A stretch of DNA of 38,610 nt from Chamaesiphon sp. 336R_metabinner_41 (GCA_025359915.1 JANYDE010000064.1:1-38610); one strand, 5' to 3'. Shown: positions 6,869-16,800, counted from the first letter of the stretch. The notes: generated from the letters alone by a model not told the origin. Program-made: numbers and translations.

Positions 6869-8194
6869 ATGGAACACATAGTTAATCAACTTTCTCGACG
6901 TAAATTTATCCTTACCGCTGGCGCAACGGCAATAGTGGGATTGGGATTAAAAGGCTGTACCACTAATTCTGGTCAATTAACACCGATTAAAGCCGCTAAT
7001 GTCAATGGTGGTGGTGGGATCGAAACTACCAAAGCTAGAATCGGTTTTATCGGTCAAACCGATGCCGCTCCATTGGTAATTGCTAAGGTCAAAGAATTGT
7101 TCGCCAAACATGGCGTACCGGACGTAGAACTGGTCAAACAACCGTCTTGGGGGGTAACTAGAGATAACCTCCAAATTGGTTCGGCTGGGGGCGGTTTGGA
7201 TGGGGCAATGGTATTAAGTCCGATGCCCTATCACATGAGCATGGGGACGATTACTGTTAATAATAAAAAGCTACCGATGTATGTGGTAGCACGGTTGAAT
7301 ACTGGGGGACAAGGTATTTCGGTAGGGAAGCTCTATCAAGATGCAAATGTTGGTTTGGATTCTTCTAAATTGAAGGCTAGAGTTGACAGAGAAAGATCTG
7401 CTGGTAATTATCTCCGATTTGCCCATACTTTTAAGGGTGGAAATAGCGATCTCATGTTGCGCTATTGGTTAGCTGCGGGTGGAATCGATCCGAATAAAGA
7501 TGTGATTAGTTTGGTGGTACCTGGCTCCCAATTAGTCCCGAATATTAGAGTTAATAACATCGATGGTTTTTGTGTGGGCGATCCTTGGCACGTTCGTTTA
7601 ATCAATCAAAAGTTGGGCTATACCGCTTTTGTCACTAATGAGTTGTGGCAAGATCATCCTGAGAAAGCTCTAACTTTCCGGAGTGATTGGGTCGATCGAA
7701 ACCCGAATACAACTAAAGCAATTGTTAAGGGTTTAATGGAGGCGCAACAATGGTGCGATAAACCAGAAAATCGTTTAAATATGGCGACAGTTCTTTCCGA
7801 TCCTGAATGGGCAAAAGTACCAGTTAAAGATATTCAAGATCGTTTGACGGGGCGAGTTGATTATGGTAATAATCGCCCGATTGCCGAGCAGAGTCCGAAT
7901 ATTATGCGCTATTGGGATAACCATGCGAGTTATCCATTTAAGAGTCACGATTTGTGGTTCTTGACTGAGAATATGCGCTGGGGACAAATTTCGACAAATA
8001 CCGATACCAAGCAAATAATCGATCGAGTAAATCGTGAAGATATCTGGCGAGCTGCGGCGAAGGAATTGAACTTAGATGCAGCTCAAATCCCAACTAATAC
8101 TTCTCGCGGAGTCGAAACATTTTTTGATGGGGTGAAGTTCGATCCAGCTAATCCCAAGGCTTACTTAAATAGTCTGAAAATCAAACAAGTCTAA
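6869..8194 (+). CDS. nrtA: Nitrate-type ABC transporter substrate-binding lipoprotein (NrtA-like)
   Basis: A 441-residue NrtA/CmpA family binding protein. The N-terminus has a twin-arginine-like SRRKF, a hydrophobic stretch and a lipobox ending LKGC (Cys30), so it is an exported lipoprotein. TDAAPLVIAKVKELFAKHG, PDVELVKQPSWGVTRDNL and HPEKAL follow NrtA rather than CmpA; Lys266 in HPEK corresponds to the nitrate-contacting Lys269 of NrtA, where CmpA has Glu. The residue matching the nitrate-contacting His196 of NrtA, just before [12 protein letters not shown], is Ser193 instead. It ends in SRGVETFFDGVKFDP...YLNSLKIK as usual. It is first gene of a four-gene transporter and 24 bp from nrtB. 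Nitrate/nitrite is the best guess for substrate, with some doubt because of Ser193. Confidence 0.88.
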   Translation: MEHIVNQLSRRKFILTAGATAIVGLGLKGCTTNSGQLTPIKAANVNGGGGIETTKARIGFIGQTDAAPLVIAKVKELFAKHGVPDVELVKQPSWGVTRDNLQIGSAGGGLDGAMVLSPMPYHMSMGTITVNNKKLPMYVVARLNTGGQGISVGKLYQDANVGLDSSKLKARVDRERSAGNYLRFAHTFKGGNSDLMLRYWLAAGGIDPNKDVISLVVPGSQLVPNIRVNNIDGFCVGDPWHVRLINQKLGYTAFVTNELWQDHPEKALTFRSDWVDRNPNTTKAIVKGLMEAQQWCDKPENRLNMATVLSDPEWAKVPVKDIQDRLTGRVDYGNNRPIAEQSPNIMRYWDNHASYPFKSHDLWFLTENMRWGQISTNTDTKQIIDRVNREDIWRAAAKELNLDAAQIPTNTSRGVETFFDGVKFDPANPKAYLNSLKIKQV

Positions 8195-8218
8195 TTAAAA
8201 TAGAGAGGATAATCAATC

Positions 8219-9046
8219 ATGGCTAGAACTATTAATCGTCCACAACCTACTCGAATAGCTCAACTATTAAGTAACAAGAAAACTCGTAAAGTAATTGCCC
8301 CACTAATTGCCGTCGCCGTGCTGTTGTTAATTTGGCAACTTCTGACTCTCAGCCCTGATTCTAATTTACCTAGTCCGATTAAAGTAGTCGAACAAACGTG
8401 GGAATTAATTATCAATCCTTTCTTTGATAAAGGTGCAACAAATAAAGGTTTATTCTGGCAGATTTGGGCAAGTCTGCAACGGGTACTTCAAGGCTTTACT
8501 CTAGCGGCAATTGTGGGCATCTCGATTGGAATTGTCGTCGGTACTAATGAGTTTTTATACGATGCTCTCGATCCAATTTTTCAGATTTTAAGAACTATCC
8601 CACCTTTGGCTTGGTTGCCGATTGCCCTAGCGACATTTCAGCAATCTAATCCTTCAGCAATTTTCGTGATTTTTATTACTTCAATCTGGCCGATTATCCT
8701 TAATACGATCGCAGGCGTTCAACAAATCCCGCAAGATTATGTCAATGTCTCTAAGGTTTTGCAGTTATCTAGAAAAGAGTATTTCCTCGATGTTGTATTT
8801 CCCGCAACCGTTCCCTATATCTTTACTGGATTGAGAATTGGAGTTGGTTTATCTTGGTTAGCAATTGTCGCAGCCGAAATGTTAATCGGTGGTGTGGGGA
8901 TTGGTTTCTTTATCTGGGATGCTTGGAATGCGGCTAATATCAGTCAGATTATTATCGCTTTATTGTATGTCGGATTAGTTGGTTTGTTGTTGGATAAAAC
9001 AATTGCTTTTATCGCAACTAAGGTTGTTCCTGACGAAACTACATAG
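8219..9046 (+). CDS. nrtB: Nitrate ABC transporter permease (NrtB-like)
   Basis: A 275-residue permease of the NrtB/SsuC/TauC type with about six membrane helices. The first is at about residues 27-45 and the last around QIIIALLYVGLVGLLLDK. The EAA-type coupling loop, which contacts the ATPases, is at PATVPYIFTGLRIGVGLSWLAIVAAE. It follows nrtA by 24 bp with an AGAGAGGA-type ribosome binding site and is clearly in the same operon. It would form a homodimeric channel served by NrtC and NrtD. Downstream is an unusually long 303-bp gap before nrtC filled with inverted repeats. Confidence 0.92.
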   Translation: MARTINRPQPTRIAQLLSNKKTRKVIAPLIAVAVLLLIWQLLTLSPDSNLPSPIKVVEQTWELIINPFFDKGATNKGLFWQIWASLQRVLQGFTLAAIVGISIGIVVGTNEFLYDALDPIFQILRTIPPLAWLPIALATFQQSNPSAIFVIFITSIWPIILNTIAGVQQIPQDYVNVSKVLQLSRKEYFLDVVFPATVPYIFTGLRIGVGLSWLAIVAAEMLIGGVGIGFFIWDAWNAANISQIIIALLYVGLVGLLLDKTIAFIATKVVPDETT

Positions 9047-9349
9047 TTGAAAGATCGCATGGGTGGTTTTCTAGTGGGGGAGGGCGGGTTTGCATAGGAA
9101 TTTTCGGTGTAAGCGAATATCGTTAGCATAAACCCGCCCCTACAGATCTTTGCATCACCAACACGTTAATATATCAAACCTATTCATACATCTCGTAGGG
9201 GCGGGTTTATGCTAGTTAGTCCAGTTTTGCAACATTCAATCCCAAACAAACCCGCCCAACCCCACAAACAACAATCGATTATCATCCGACAATCGCCAAA
9301 AACAAATTTAAAATTACTATGTCTAACTAGTTAATACAGGTAAATAATC
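9047..9349. repeat. 303-bp intra-operon spacer with long inverted repeat
   Basis: The spacer between nrtB and nrtC has no credible gene. It contains perfect 20-nt arms, TAGCATAAACCCGCCCCTAC at 9124-9143 and its exact complement at 9195-9214, separated by 51 nt. Related, imperfect GGGCGGGTTTG and CAAACCCGCCC segments lie outside them (about 9084 and 9248). The transcript can fold into a large stem, which may attenuate or stabilise parts of the mRNA. The element resembles dispersed cyanobacterial GTAGGGGCGGG palindromes. Confidence 0.75.
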
Positions 9350-11338
9350 ATGTCTAATTTCGTTGAAGTTGGTCAAGTAGGTAAAACATTTAATCTCGCC
9401 AATGGTGGTAGCTATATCGCCTTAAAAGGCATCGATTTAAACATCCGTAAGGGCGAATTTATTTCCCTAATCGGACACTCTGGTTGTGGTAAATCTACCC
9501 TGCTAAATATTATCGCTGGCTTAGATGGAGCGACTGATGGCATCGTTTTAGTTGATGATACACCAGTGACGAAACCAGGCCCCGATCGAATGGTAGTATT
9601 TCAGAATTATTCGCTGTTACCGTGGCTAACTGTGCGCGAAAATATTGCGATGGCGGTGAATAAAGTTCTCCAAGGATTACCCAAAGCAGAACGCGCGGAT
9701 ATCGTCGAACAACATATCGATATGGTAGGATTACGTGCCGCCGCTGACAAGAAACCTGGGCAACTTTCTGGGGGAATGAAACAGCGAGTATCGATCGCTC
9801 GCGCATTTGCAATTAAGCCCAAAGTATTACTTTTAGATGAACCTTTTGGAGCCTTAGATGCCCTGACTCGTGGTGGTTTACAAGAGCGATTAATGCAGAT
9901 TTGTGAGGAGAATCAGGTGACTGCGGTAATGGTGACTCATGATATCGATGAAGCATTACTATTATCCGATCGAATCATCATGCTCACAAATGGCCCAGAA
10001 TCCAAAATTGGGCAGATTTTAGAGGTAGATATTCCGCGTCCGCGCAAACGATTGGAAGTAGTCGAACATCCTAGCTATTATAGTTTGCGAAGTGAGATGA
10101 TCTACTTCCTCAATCAACAAAAACGAGTCAAGAAAATCCGCGCTCAAAAGACTACTGTAGTCGCCCGTCATGGCTTAGAAAAAGTCAATATTCAACTCGG
10201 ATTTGTGCCGCTTACTGCTTGTGCGCCGCTGGCTATTGCCAAAGAAAAAGGCTTTTTCCTCAAGTACGGATTAGATGAAGTTAGTTTAGTCAGAGAATCG
10301 AGTTGGCGGGGAATTGTCGATGGGATTAGCGGTGGCTATGTAGATGCCGCCCAGATGCCCTCTGGGATGCCTGCATGGTTAACTCTAGGTGGAAACAACG
10401 ATGAACCCTTGCCAGTCGTCACAGCCCTGACTATGGCGCGGAATGGGAATGCAATTACCCTCAAAGAAGAGCTATATCAACAAAATATTAGAACTCTCGA
10501 TGACTTCCATCAATTTATCGTTAATACTCCAGAAAAACGGCATAACTTTGGGATGGTACATCCATCTTCGATGCACAACTTATTACTGCGATATTGGCTA
10601 GCTGCTGGTGGTATCGATCCTGATAATGATGTCAATTTAATGACAATTCCACCCGCCCAAATGGTAGTGGATTTAAAAGCAGGTACGATCGATGGTTACT
10701 GTGTCGGAGAACCCTGGAATTATCGCGCCGCCAGTGAAGGAAAAGGCTTTACAATTGCCTCTGATTTAGGCATTTGGAATGGTCATCCTGGCAAAGTATT
10801 AGGAGTCCGAGAAGATTGGGCTAATGCTTATCCTAATACTCATATTGCCCTAATTAAAGCATTATTAGAAGCCTGTAAATACTGCGCCGATCCAAATAAT
10901 GTCAACGAAATTCGCCAGCTCTTATCTCGAAAAGAATATCTAGGCATGAAAGTTGATTATATCACTTTTGCAGACCCAAACAACGATTCAGGTATTCACG
11001 ATCCACACAAAGAATATGCCCACCCGCAATTTTTTGGTAATGGTTTAAATCGTCCCAGCCGAACCGAACAACTATGGATTATTACCCAAATGGCACGCTG
11101 GGGAATTACCCCCTTTCCCCGCAATTGGGTAGAGATTTTAGAGCGAGTTTGTCGGATGGGTGCATTTAGTACTGCGGCGCGAGAACTCGGTTTAGATGTC
11201 GATTATAGTCGCAATGCGATCGAACTATTCGACGGTGTAAAATTCAACGCCGAAGATCCGATCGGTTATCTCAATCAATTGAAAATTAAACGTCCAATTT
11301 CAGTTGCCGAAATAATTCTCGATCGACGGAGAGGTTGA
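9350..11338 (+). CDS. nrtC: Nitrate ABC transporter ATPase fused to NrtA-like domain (NrtC)
   Basis: A 662-residue two-part protein. Residues 1-~265 form an ABC ATPase with Walker [10 protein letters not shown] (42-50), signature LSGGMKQRV (139-147) and Walker B LLLDEP (160-165). Residues ~277-650 form an NrtA-like solute-binding domain ([21 protein letters not shown], then [15 protein letters not shown], then FDGVKF...[10 protein letters not shown]). This fusion is diagnostic of NrtC/CmpC; in NrtC the binding-like domain is cytoplasmic and mediates ammonium-promoted inhibition of uptake. Here the ligand-site position that is Ser in the NrtA protein is His (MHNLLLRYW). Being preceded by a 303-bp structured spacer, it may be translated at a different level from nrtAB. 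Confidence 0.94.
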   Translation: MSNFVEVGQVGKTFNLANGGSYIALKGIDLNIRKGEFISLIGHSGCGKSTLLNIIAGLDGATDGIVLVDDTPVTKPGPDRMVVFQNYSLLPWLTVRENIAMAVNKVLQGLPKAERADIVEQHIDMVGLRAAADKKPGQLSGGMKQRVSIARAFAIKPKVLLLDEPFGALDALTRGGLQERLMQICEENQVTAVMVTHDIDEALLLSDRIIMLTNGPESKIGQILEVDIPRPRKRLEVVEHPSYYSLRSEMIYFLNQQKRVKKIRAQKTTVVARHGLEKVNIQLGFVPLTACAPLAIAKEKGFFLKYGLDEVSLVRESSWRGIVDGISGGYVDAAQMPSGMPAWLTLGGNNDEPLPVVTALTMARNGNAITLKEELYQQNIRTLDDFHQFIVNTPEKRHNFGMVHPSSMHNLLLRYWLAAGGIDPDNDVNLMTIPPAQMVVDLKAGTIDGYCVGEPWNYRAASEGKGFTIASDLGIWNGHPGKVLGVREDWANAYPNTHIALIKALLEACKYCADPNNVNEIRQLLSRKEYLGMKVDYITFADPNNDSGIHDPHKEYAHPQFFGNGLNRPSRTEQLWIITQMARWGITPFPRNWVEILERVCRMGAFSTAARELGLDVDYSRNAIELFDGVKFNAEDPIGYLNQLKIKRPISVAEIILDRRRG

Positions 11339-11350
11339 TGGTGATAAGTC

Positions 11351-11444
11351 GTAGATCTGGATCCCCCCTAGCCCCCCTTAAAAAGGGGGGAACTGGAATC
11401 TTCGTCCCCCTTAAAAAGGGGGATTTAGGGGAATTCAGATCTAC
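11351..11444. repeat. Nested hairpin repeat between nrtC and nrtD
   Basis: Outer arms GTAGATCTG (11351-11359) and CAGATCTAC (11436-11444) enclose two smaller hairpins with CCCCCTTAAAAAGGGGG cores: CCCCCC/GGGGGG at 11372-11377 with 11385-11390, and CCCCC/GGGGG at 11406-11410 with 11418-11422. This is a known style of dispersed cyanobacterial palindrome and may reduce read-through from nrtC into nrtD. Confidence 0.75.
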
Positions 11445-11499
11445 GATCGAGTACAAAAAATCTTCGCAAGTGTTCTAGTAAATCTAAATAATAAATATC

Positions 11500-12336
11500 A
11501 TGATAGTAGCTCGATCGACATCTAAAAGCTCCCAACAAATAACTAATAAACTCCCATTTTTACTAGTTGAAAATGTTGCTAAAATTTACCCCACCGCCAA
11601 AGGTACTTATACAGTCCTAGAAGATGTAAACCTCACCGTCAACAAAGGCGAATTCATCTGCTTAATCGGACACTCAGGCTGTGGTAAATCAACCCTCCTA
11701 AATATGGTAGCTGGATTTAGTCAACCTAGTATCGGTAGGGTTGAATTAAACGGAGAACCAATTTTACAACCTGGTCCCGATCGCATGATGGTATTCCAAG
11801 GCTATGCACTATTACCGTGGAAAACAGCTTTTGAAAATGTTTATTTAGCAGTGAATTCTGTCTATCCTACTAAATCCAAAGCGGAGAAAGTCTCGATCGT
11901 CAACGAACATTTAGCGATGGTAGGATTAGCAGATTCTGCCGAGAAAAAGCCCCGCCAATTGTCAGGAGGGATGAAGCAACGAGTCGCAATTGCCCGCGCT
12001 CTATCGATCCGCCCTGAAATTTTAATTCTAGATGAACCCTTTGGAGCATTGGATCAAATCACCAAAGAGGAATTGCAAGAAGAATTAATGCGGATTTGTG
12101 GTGAACAAAATTGTACAGTTTTAATGATTACCCATGATATTGACGAGGCATTATTTCTCGCCGATAAACTAGTAATGATGACAAATGGCCCTGCGGCTAA
12201 AATTGGGGAGATTTTGAATATTCCGTTTGAACGTCCTCGCGATCGAGACCAGATCATGGAAGATCCAGAATACTATAATTTACGCAACTACGCGCTCGAT
12301 TTCCTCTACAATCGTTTCGCTCATGATGATGAATAA
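11500..12336 (+). CDS. nrtD: Nitrate ABC transporter ATPase (NrtD-like)
   Basis: A 278-residue ABC ATPase without the binding-protein extension. Walker [10 protein letters not shown] is at 57-65, signature LSGGMKQRV at 154-162, Walker B LILDEP at 175-180, followed by FGALD and the H-loop ITHDIDEAL. It is the second ATPase of the NrtABCD-type heterodimer. The C-terminal AKIGEILNIPFERPRDR closely parallels the end of the NrtC ATPase domain ([17 protein letters not shown]), showing that the two descend from one duplication. It is separated from nrtC by a 161-bp repeat-containing spacer on the same strand and closes the transporter set. Confidence 0.93.
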   Translation: MIVARSTSKSSQQITNKLPFLLVENVAKIYPTAKGTYTVLEDVNLTVNKGEFICLIGHSGCGKSTLLNMVAGFSQPSIGRVELNGEPILQPGPDRMMVFQGYALLPWKTAFENVYLAVNSVYPTKSKAEKVSIVNEHLAMVGLADSAEKKPRQLSGGMKQRVAIARALSIRPEILILDEPFGALDQITKEELQEELMRICGEQNCTVLMITHDIDEALFLADKLVMMTNGPAAKIGEILNIPFERPRDRDQIMEDPEYYNLRNYALDFLYNRFAHDDE

Positions 12337-12404
12337 AAGAAGCTTGCCCTGAAATTTAGGGTAGGTGCAAGATGAGAGTTAAGTAGCACTTGCTCTAACT
12401 GTCT

Positions 12405-12429
12405 GGGGGTGGGTTCCTCAGCCGCCCCC
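12405..12429 (+). terminator. GC-rich hairpin after nrtD
   Basis: GGGGGTGG (12405-12412) pairs with CCGCCCCC (12422-12429) around a 9-nt loop, with one G-T wobble. It lies 69 bp after the nrtD stop and 117 bp before the cphB start. No T-run follows, so it is at best a weak intrinsic terminator; it could also be an RNA-stabilising 3' end or part of the cphB leader. Confidence 0.45.
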
Positions 12430-12545
12430 ATAACTCGAATTTAAAATAGGTGAATTAGACCCCTGCGATTTGTTAAACTGGATCAGGCTTTAAGTTTACA
12501 CAAATCTCCAGTAAACTTCGATCTTGCTTTCCCACGGTGATATGT

Positions 12546-13397
12546 ATGCTTGACGTAAAGCCTATTCTGGCTCAACAATCGATGGTAAATTCTACCCATT
12601 ATCCAGTGATGGTGATTGGTGGAGCAGAAGATAAGGTAAATGGCTGCGATATCTTAACCGCTTTCTTTCACAGTGCGGGCGGTAAGGCGGCGACAATCGG
12701 CATCATTCCCTGTGCATCCCAAGAACCGAGCGTAGTTGGTGACAGGTATTATCAGCTATTCAAGGGGATGGGTGCTAGACAAATTCAGATCCTCGATATT
12801 CGTCAGCCGAAAGAATGTGATGAATCTCGCTGGCTGAACATTTTAGCCGACTGTACGGGGATTTTCTTCACTGGCGGCGATCAAATGCGGTTGTGCGATC
12901 TCTTGGTTGGAAGCAAGTTTATGGCGACTATTCAAGAGCGAATTCAATTCGGCGATCTTGTCTTTGCTGGAACTAGTGCTGGTGCGGCGATTGTGGGCGA
13001 AAGGATGATTTCCGGCGGAATCAGTGGTGAATCGCCAAATCGCTCGCTCGTAGATTTAACCGACGGGTTAGGTATTTTTCCTGAGCTATTAGTAGATCAA
13101 CATTTTCACAACCGCAATCGGATGGCGAGATTAATGAGTGCGATCGCGGCAAATCCTGATAAATTAGGGATCGGCATCGATGAGGATACCTGTGCAGCTT
13201 TTAATGATGATGGCACGTTTGAAGTCGTCGGTAAGGGCACAATTACGATTATCGATCCAGGTAAATTAACCCATACAAATTATCTAGATTCCAGTCAAAC
13301 TTCACCACTGAGTCTGCATAATCTAACCGTACACGTATTGAGTCAGGGCGATCGATATGACTATCAAACTCGAACTGTGATCTCAGCTCATGGCTAA
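12546..13397 (+). CDS. cphB: Cyanophycinase (peptidase family S51)
   Basis: Cyanophycinase hydrolyses the storage polymer multi-L-arginyl-poly-aspartate to beta-Asp-Arg dipeptides in the cytoplasm. The 283-residue product (from the ATG at 12546; a GTG at 12537 adds three residues) has the S51 features. These are VIGGAEDK near the start, FFTGGDQMRL with the oxyanion-type glycines, and the nucleophile Ser in FAGTSAGAAIVGE (Ser147 counted from the GTG). LVDQHFHNRNRMARL and LGIGIDEDTCAAF supply the conserved His and Asp/Glu region. In most cyanobacteria cphB directly precedes cphA; here cphA lies about 10.5 kb away with an accessory island between. The last bases overlap the start of a xisH remnant. 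Confidence 0.95.
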   Translation: MLDVKPILAQQSMVNSTHYPVMVIGGAEDKVNGCDILTAFFHSAGGKAATIGIIPCASQEPSVVGDRYYQLFKGMGARQIQILDIRQPKECDESRWLNILADCTGIFFTGGDQMRLCDLLVGSKFMATIQERIQFGDLVFAGTSAGAAIVGERMISGGISGESPNRSLVDLTDGLGIFPELLVDQHFHNRNRMARLMSAIAANPDKLGIGIDEDTCAAFNDDGTFEVVGKGTITIIDPGKLTHTNYLDSSQTSPLSLHNLTVHVLSQGDRYDYQTRTVISAHG

Positions 13398-13542
13398 AGA
13401 TCTATTTCATCAAGTCGTCAAAGATGCACTGATCAAAGATGGTTGGAACATCACCCACGATCCATTTCCAGTTGACTATGGAGATATATATTTGCTTGTA
13501 TATGACGTAGAAGAACGGAGTATAGTCAAATGGAAAAAATAA
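13390..13542 (+). pseudogene. xisH: xisH remnant with in-frame internal deletion
   Basis: The ATG at 13390 overlaps the end of cphB by 8 bp and gives 50 residues starting MAKDLFHQVVKDALIKDG, then WNITHDPF, a clear XisH N-terminus. After about 35 residues the reading passes straight to LLVYDVEERSIVKWKK, which resembles the XisH C-terminus (LIVFDPEQEVI.KWI). XisH proteins are normally ~138 residues, so roughly 85-90 internal residues, including the conserved AAEK...VEVKSF nuclease-like core, have been lost in frame. XisH and XisI were named for the fdxN excision element of Anabaena and occur as a pair. The end overlaps xisI by 13 bp, as in intact pairs. Confidence 0.8.
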
Positions 13543-13865
13543 ACCGCTATCGTCAAATCATTCAGGATATTCTCACTGCCCATAGTCAAATTCAACCCGC
13601 TTATGGTGAAATTGAAATGGGGCTGCTATTTGATATAACTCGCGATCGATATCAGGTACTCAGAGCTGGCTGGTTACAAAAGAAGCGCGTATATGGGGCA
13701 TTAATTCACATCGATCTTAAAGGTGAAACTATCTGGATCCAATACGATGGTACAGAAGTTGGAGTTGCTAATTAACTAGTCGAACAAGGCATTCCCAAAG
13801 AGGATATTGTGTTGGCGTATCATTCTCAGTTTATCCGTCAGTATGATGGCTTTGCGATCGGATAG
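13530..13865 (+). pseudogene. xisI: xisI with premature in-frame stop
   Basis: The frame reads MEKINRYRQIIQDILTAHSQ ... GALIHIDLKGETIWIQYDGTEVGVAN, then TAA at 13773-13775, then continues in the same frame with LVEQGIPKEDIVLAYHSQF and ends ...QYDGFAIG at 13865. This is a complete ~111-residue XisI interrupted by one nonsense codon. Family members have Glu at this place (ANELVEQGIPK), so a single G-to-T change of GAA to TAA explains it. The truncated 81-residue product would lack the conserved C-terminal third. Together with the deleted xisH next to it, the pair is dead or dying. Confidence 0.88.
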
Positions 13866-13876
13866 GATATCATGAA

Positions 13877-16800
13877 CTACATTCTTAGTAGCATCGCTTC
13901 TAGTGATAGATTTAGCTCGACAGCTTGGATCTCTGTTTTAGGAATTAAACCCTGATTCATCGTGTCAAAGACTAAATTAGTGGTGTAGTCCTCGATCGAT
14001 AGTTGAGCTTTGTCGCCGTCAGTGTAGTCACGGAGAATCTGCTGAACTTCCTTGTTTTGCTTCCAATCATTCAACAGCCGCATAGCTTGTTTAATCTGTT
14101 GTCTAGTCAGCCCTTTCGGTAGGCTCTCTAATTGCTGAATCCGGCTATTGATTTTGTTTAATCGATCTGAACTAATATTGACAGGGTTTCCGAGCCGATT
14201 AAGACCGCAATCTCGCGATCTGATTGTGGTCGCTCGACTGGATTTTTACAAGTCGCGATCGGTGCGAATAATCGGAATAGTTCTTTGCGTTTGAGATTGG
14301 AACTACATCGATCGCCTTTACAGGCATGGTGTTGAGTGAAGGTTGTTTCTTTATCATCACTATAATATTGCTTGGTACTACCGATCGCCAACCCAATTCC
14401 AGCAGCAGCAATATCTCGATCTTTTGCCATATAGCTAAAGTAGTCGATGACAGTATCAGAGAACGTGGAAATTAATAATACCTTATGCCCTTGGGATGTT
14501 AGTTCGCGGACTTTTTGAGTGACTTGTTCGCGCTTGTGGTCTTTGATAAATTCGGTAGTTAGCAACTTTTGAATTTCGACGAGGTGTGCCAAATCGCGAT
14601 CGCAATAATCTAGTAATAGCTGATGAATTCTGTTTGCAGCGGCGGTATCTAAACCATCTGTAGCTTGCTCGATCGATGTTTTTAGTTTTTGCCGCTTTTC
14701 TAATTTTGGCTCGGTTTCTAGTTTATCTTCTTCTGCCTCATCCTCATCTTCTCGATCCCATAGTTCCAATTGGTCGGATGATTTAGCAACTTTACTAGAT
14801 CCGGTCGAACTGAACTTATAATGTTCAAACAAAAATGCTCTCAATCCTTCTGGATCTGGATTGCAATTATTTAATCGATCCTGCATTTGTTCGATTCGAC
14901 GACGGAAATTGATAATCGTCCGCCCCAACGCATACATACTCGATTCGGCTCGTTGGAGAAAGAAACGGCGTTGATTTTGCAATAGTCCCCGCTGTTCGCC
15001 GCTACCTGTAAAGTATCGCACCGGATCTGAGAATGGGATATAGAGATCATCCTCGAACCGAGTGAAAATTTTATCGAGGGCTTGTTCGGTTTTTTCTTCA
15101 AAGTTGACTTGTAGCCATGCCGCTTGACGACGAGCGTAAGTATTGAGATCGGGGGTTGCGTTGGAGAAATAACTCCTTGTAAGTCCGTCGGAAGATATCG
15201 GTATCTTCGGTAAAATTTTTCAGCCCGATATCACGGTTCTCAAACCAAGTAATAATCTCAGCCGGAAATCCTAAATCCTTGAAGAATTGAGGATGGGAGC
15301 GAAAAGGCTGGAGAATATTATAAATATCATCGCGGCGGTTGTTCCAGGGAGTAGCCGTGAGCAGGAGATAATGACGCTGTTTGCCAGCGCGTGCTTGAAT
15401 ATCTAAGCAGGTACGATGGATACGGTTGCTAGCATTACGAATACCTTCATGGGCTTCGTCGATAATCACCAAGTCAGCACCACCATGACGACTAAAATCA
15501 TCGATAAAGCCGTTGCCTTTGCGACTCATCAGGTTCTTGTTGTAGAGTTCATAGTCGATATGATTGCCGCGAAAATTGAGTTCTGCCATTTCTCGTTCCC
15601 AGTTATCGTGGAGCTTTTGGGCGGCGACGACTGAGATTTTCGCTTGGGGATTATTCTGGAGATAGAGCCGAGCGACAGCGGCAGCGAGGCGAGTTTTTCC
15701 TAAACCAACGGCATCAGCACAGACAGCTACGCCAAAGTTTTGCATCACTTGGAGACAGTGTTGCGCTCCCGATTTTTGATGCTCGAATAGCGTCCCTTCG
15801 TTGGTGAGTTGTTCGAGCAAATCACTTTGCTGAATCTGAAACTGGTGGGGACGCTGTTGAGATAGCCAGTAGAGAAAGTCTTGTGGTTGCCCATATTTGC
15901 CGCTGAGGAGGATTTCGACAGCCTGTTTAAAGCCAGGAATTTCGGGGAAATCGGGAATAGTCAGAGTTGGTTCAACAGTTGGCGGCTGTTTTGGTTGAAC
16001 GGAATATGTACCCGTTGTAGTTTGGACGATGAATCGATCGATCGATTGCGGCGGATGATCGGGATCGATGGTAATATCGGCTTGAATCAGATCGGGAGTT
16101 TGATGGGTAATCTCGATCAAGATTAAATCATTATCAGCTACATTAATTTCGGTGACTTGACCCAGATGTTCGCCAGCTATTTCGACAATATTTAGCCCAG
16201 GTGTGAGGAGATCGGGAGTAATGCTATCGATCTGCGGCTGTTGGATTTGGGTACGTCGTTGCTTTTCCTGAAGTACCTGCTGAAGAAAATCTGAACTCAG
16301 ATCGTAGGCAAAATTGGGCTTTGACCATTCCTCATCAAATTCCTCGATAAACTCCAAAATGCTCGATCGATCGCTTTCAGATACCCAGGAGCGCAGAAAT
16401 AGACAACGTTCAAAGTTCTGAGAATGAGCGGCAACTGTGAAGTTATTCGATCCTTCATGTAGAGCGTGATTGTCTTTACTATCGCTAAAAATCCCCGTCT
16501 TACTATGGTAGATACCGCGCCCACCTTCCATTTTGACGAGCTTGATTTCCAAGAAGCCCAAGCGAATCAATTCAGCCAGAATTTCGGTACCAGAAAAATT
16601 ACTCTGTTCCAATCCCTGAAGAAATTCTGCCAGGGTGCGCTGAATAAACTGGGTAGGGTTGCTAGTATCGTAAAGCTGCTCCAGCGCGAGGATGTCCCGT
16701 TCTTTGGTAAAACCGCGCCAATCCATCAGCAGCCGAATTCGTCCATCGGCTTGAATAATGTCTTGAAGCGGTTCTTCATAGACTTTGAGCAATCCACTAT

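Noticed and set aside
6869-12336. Bicarbonate transporter cmpABCD
   Set aside because: The binding protein keeps the HPEK lysine and other NrtA-specific words and lacks the CmpA words (HPEE, QDFWIRYW). No cmpR gene is nearby.
12337-12545. Riboswitch in the nrtD-cphB gap
   Set aside because: Only a GC hairpin is visible. The glutamine riboswitch (glnA RNA) consensus words were sought and not found.
13877-14083. Independent 68-residue gene
   Set aside because: The sequence and the frame upstream of its Met match the C-terminus of the adjacent helicase, so it is part of that pseudogene.
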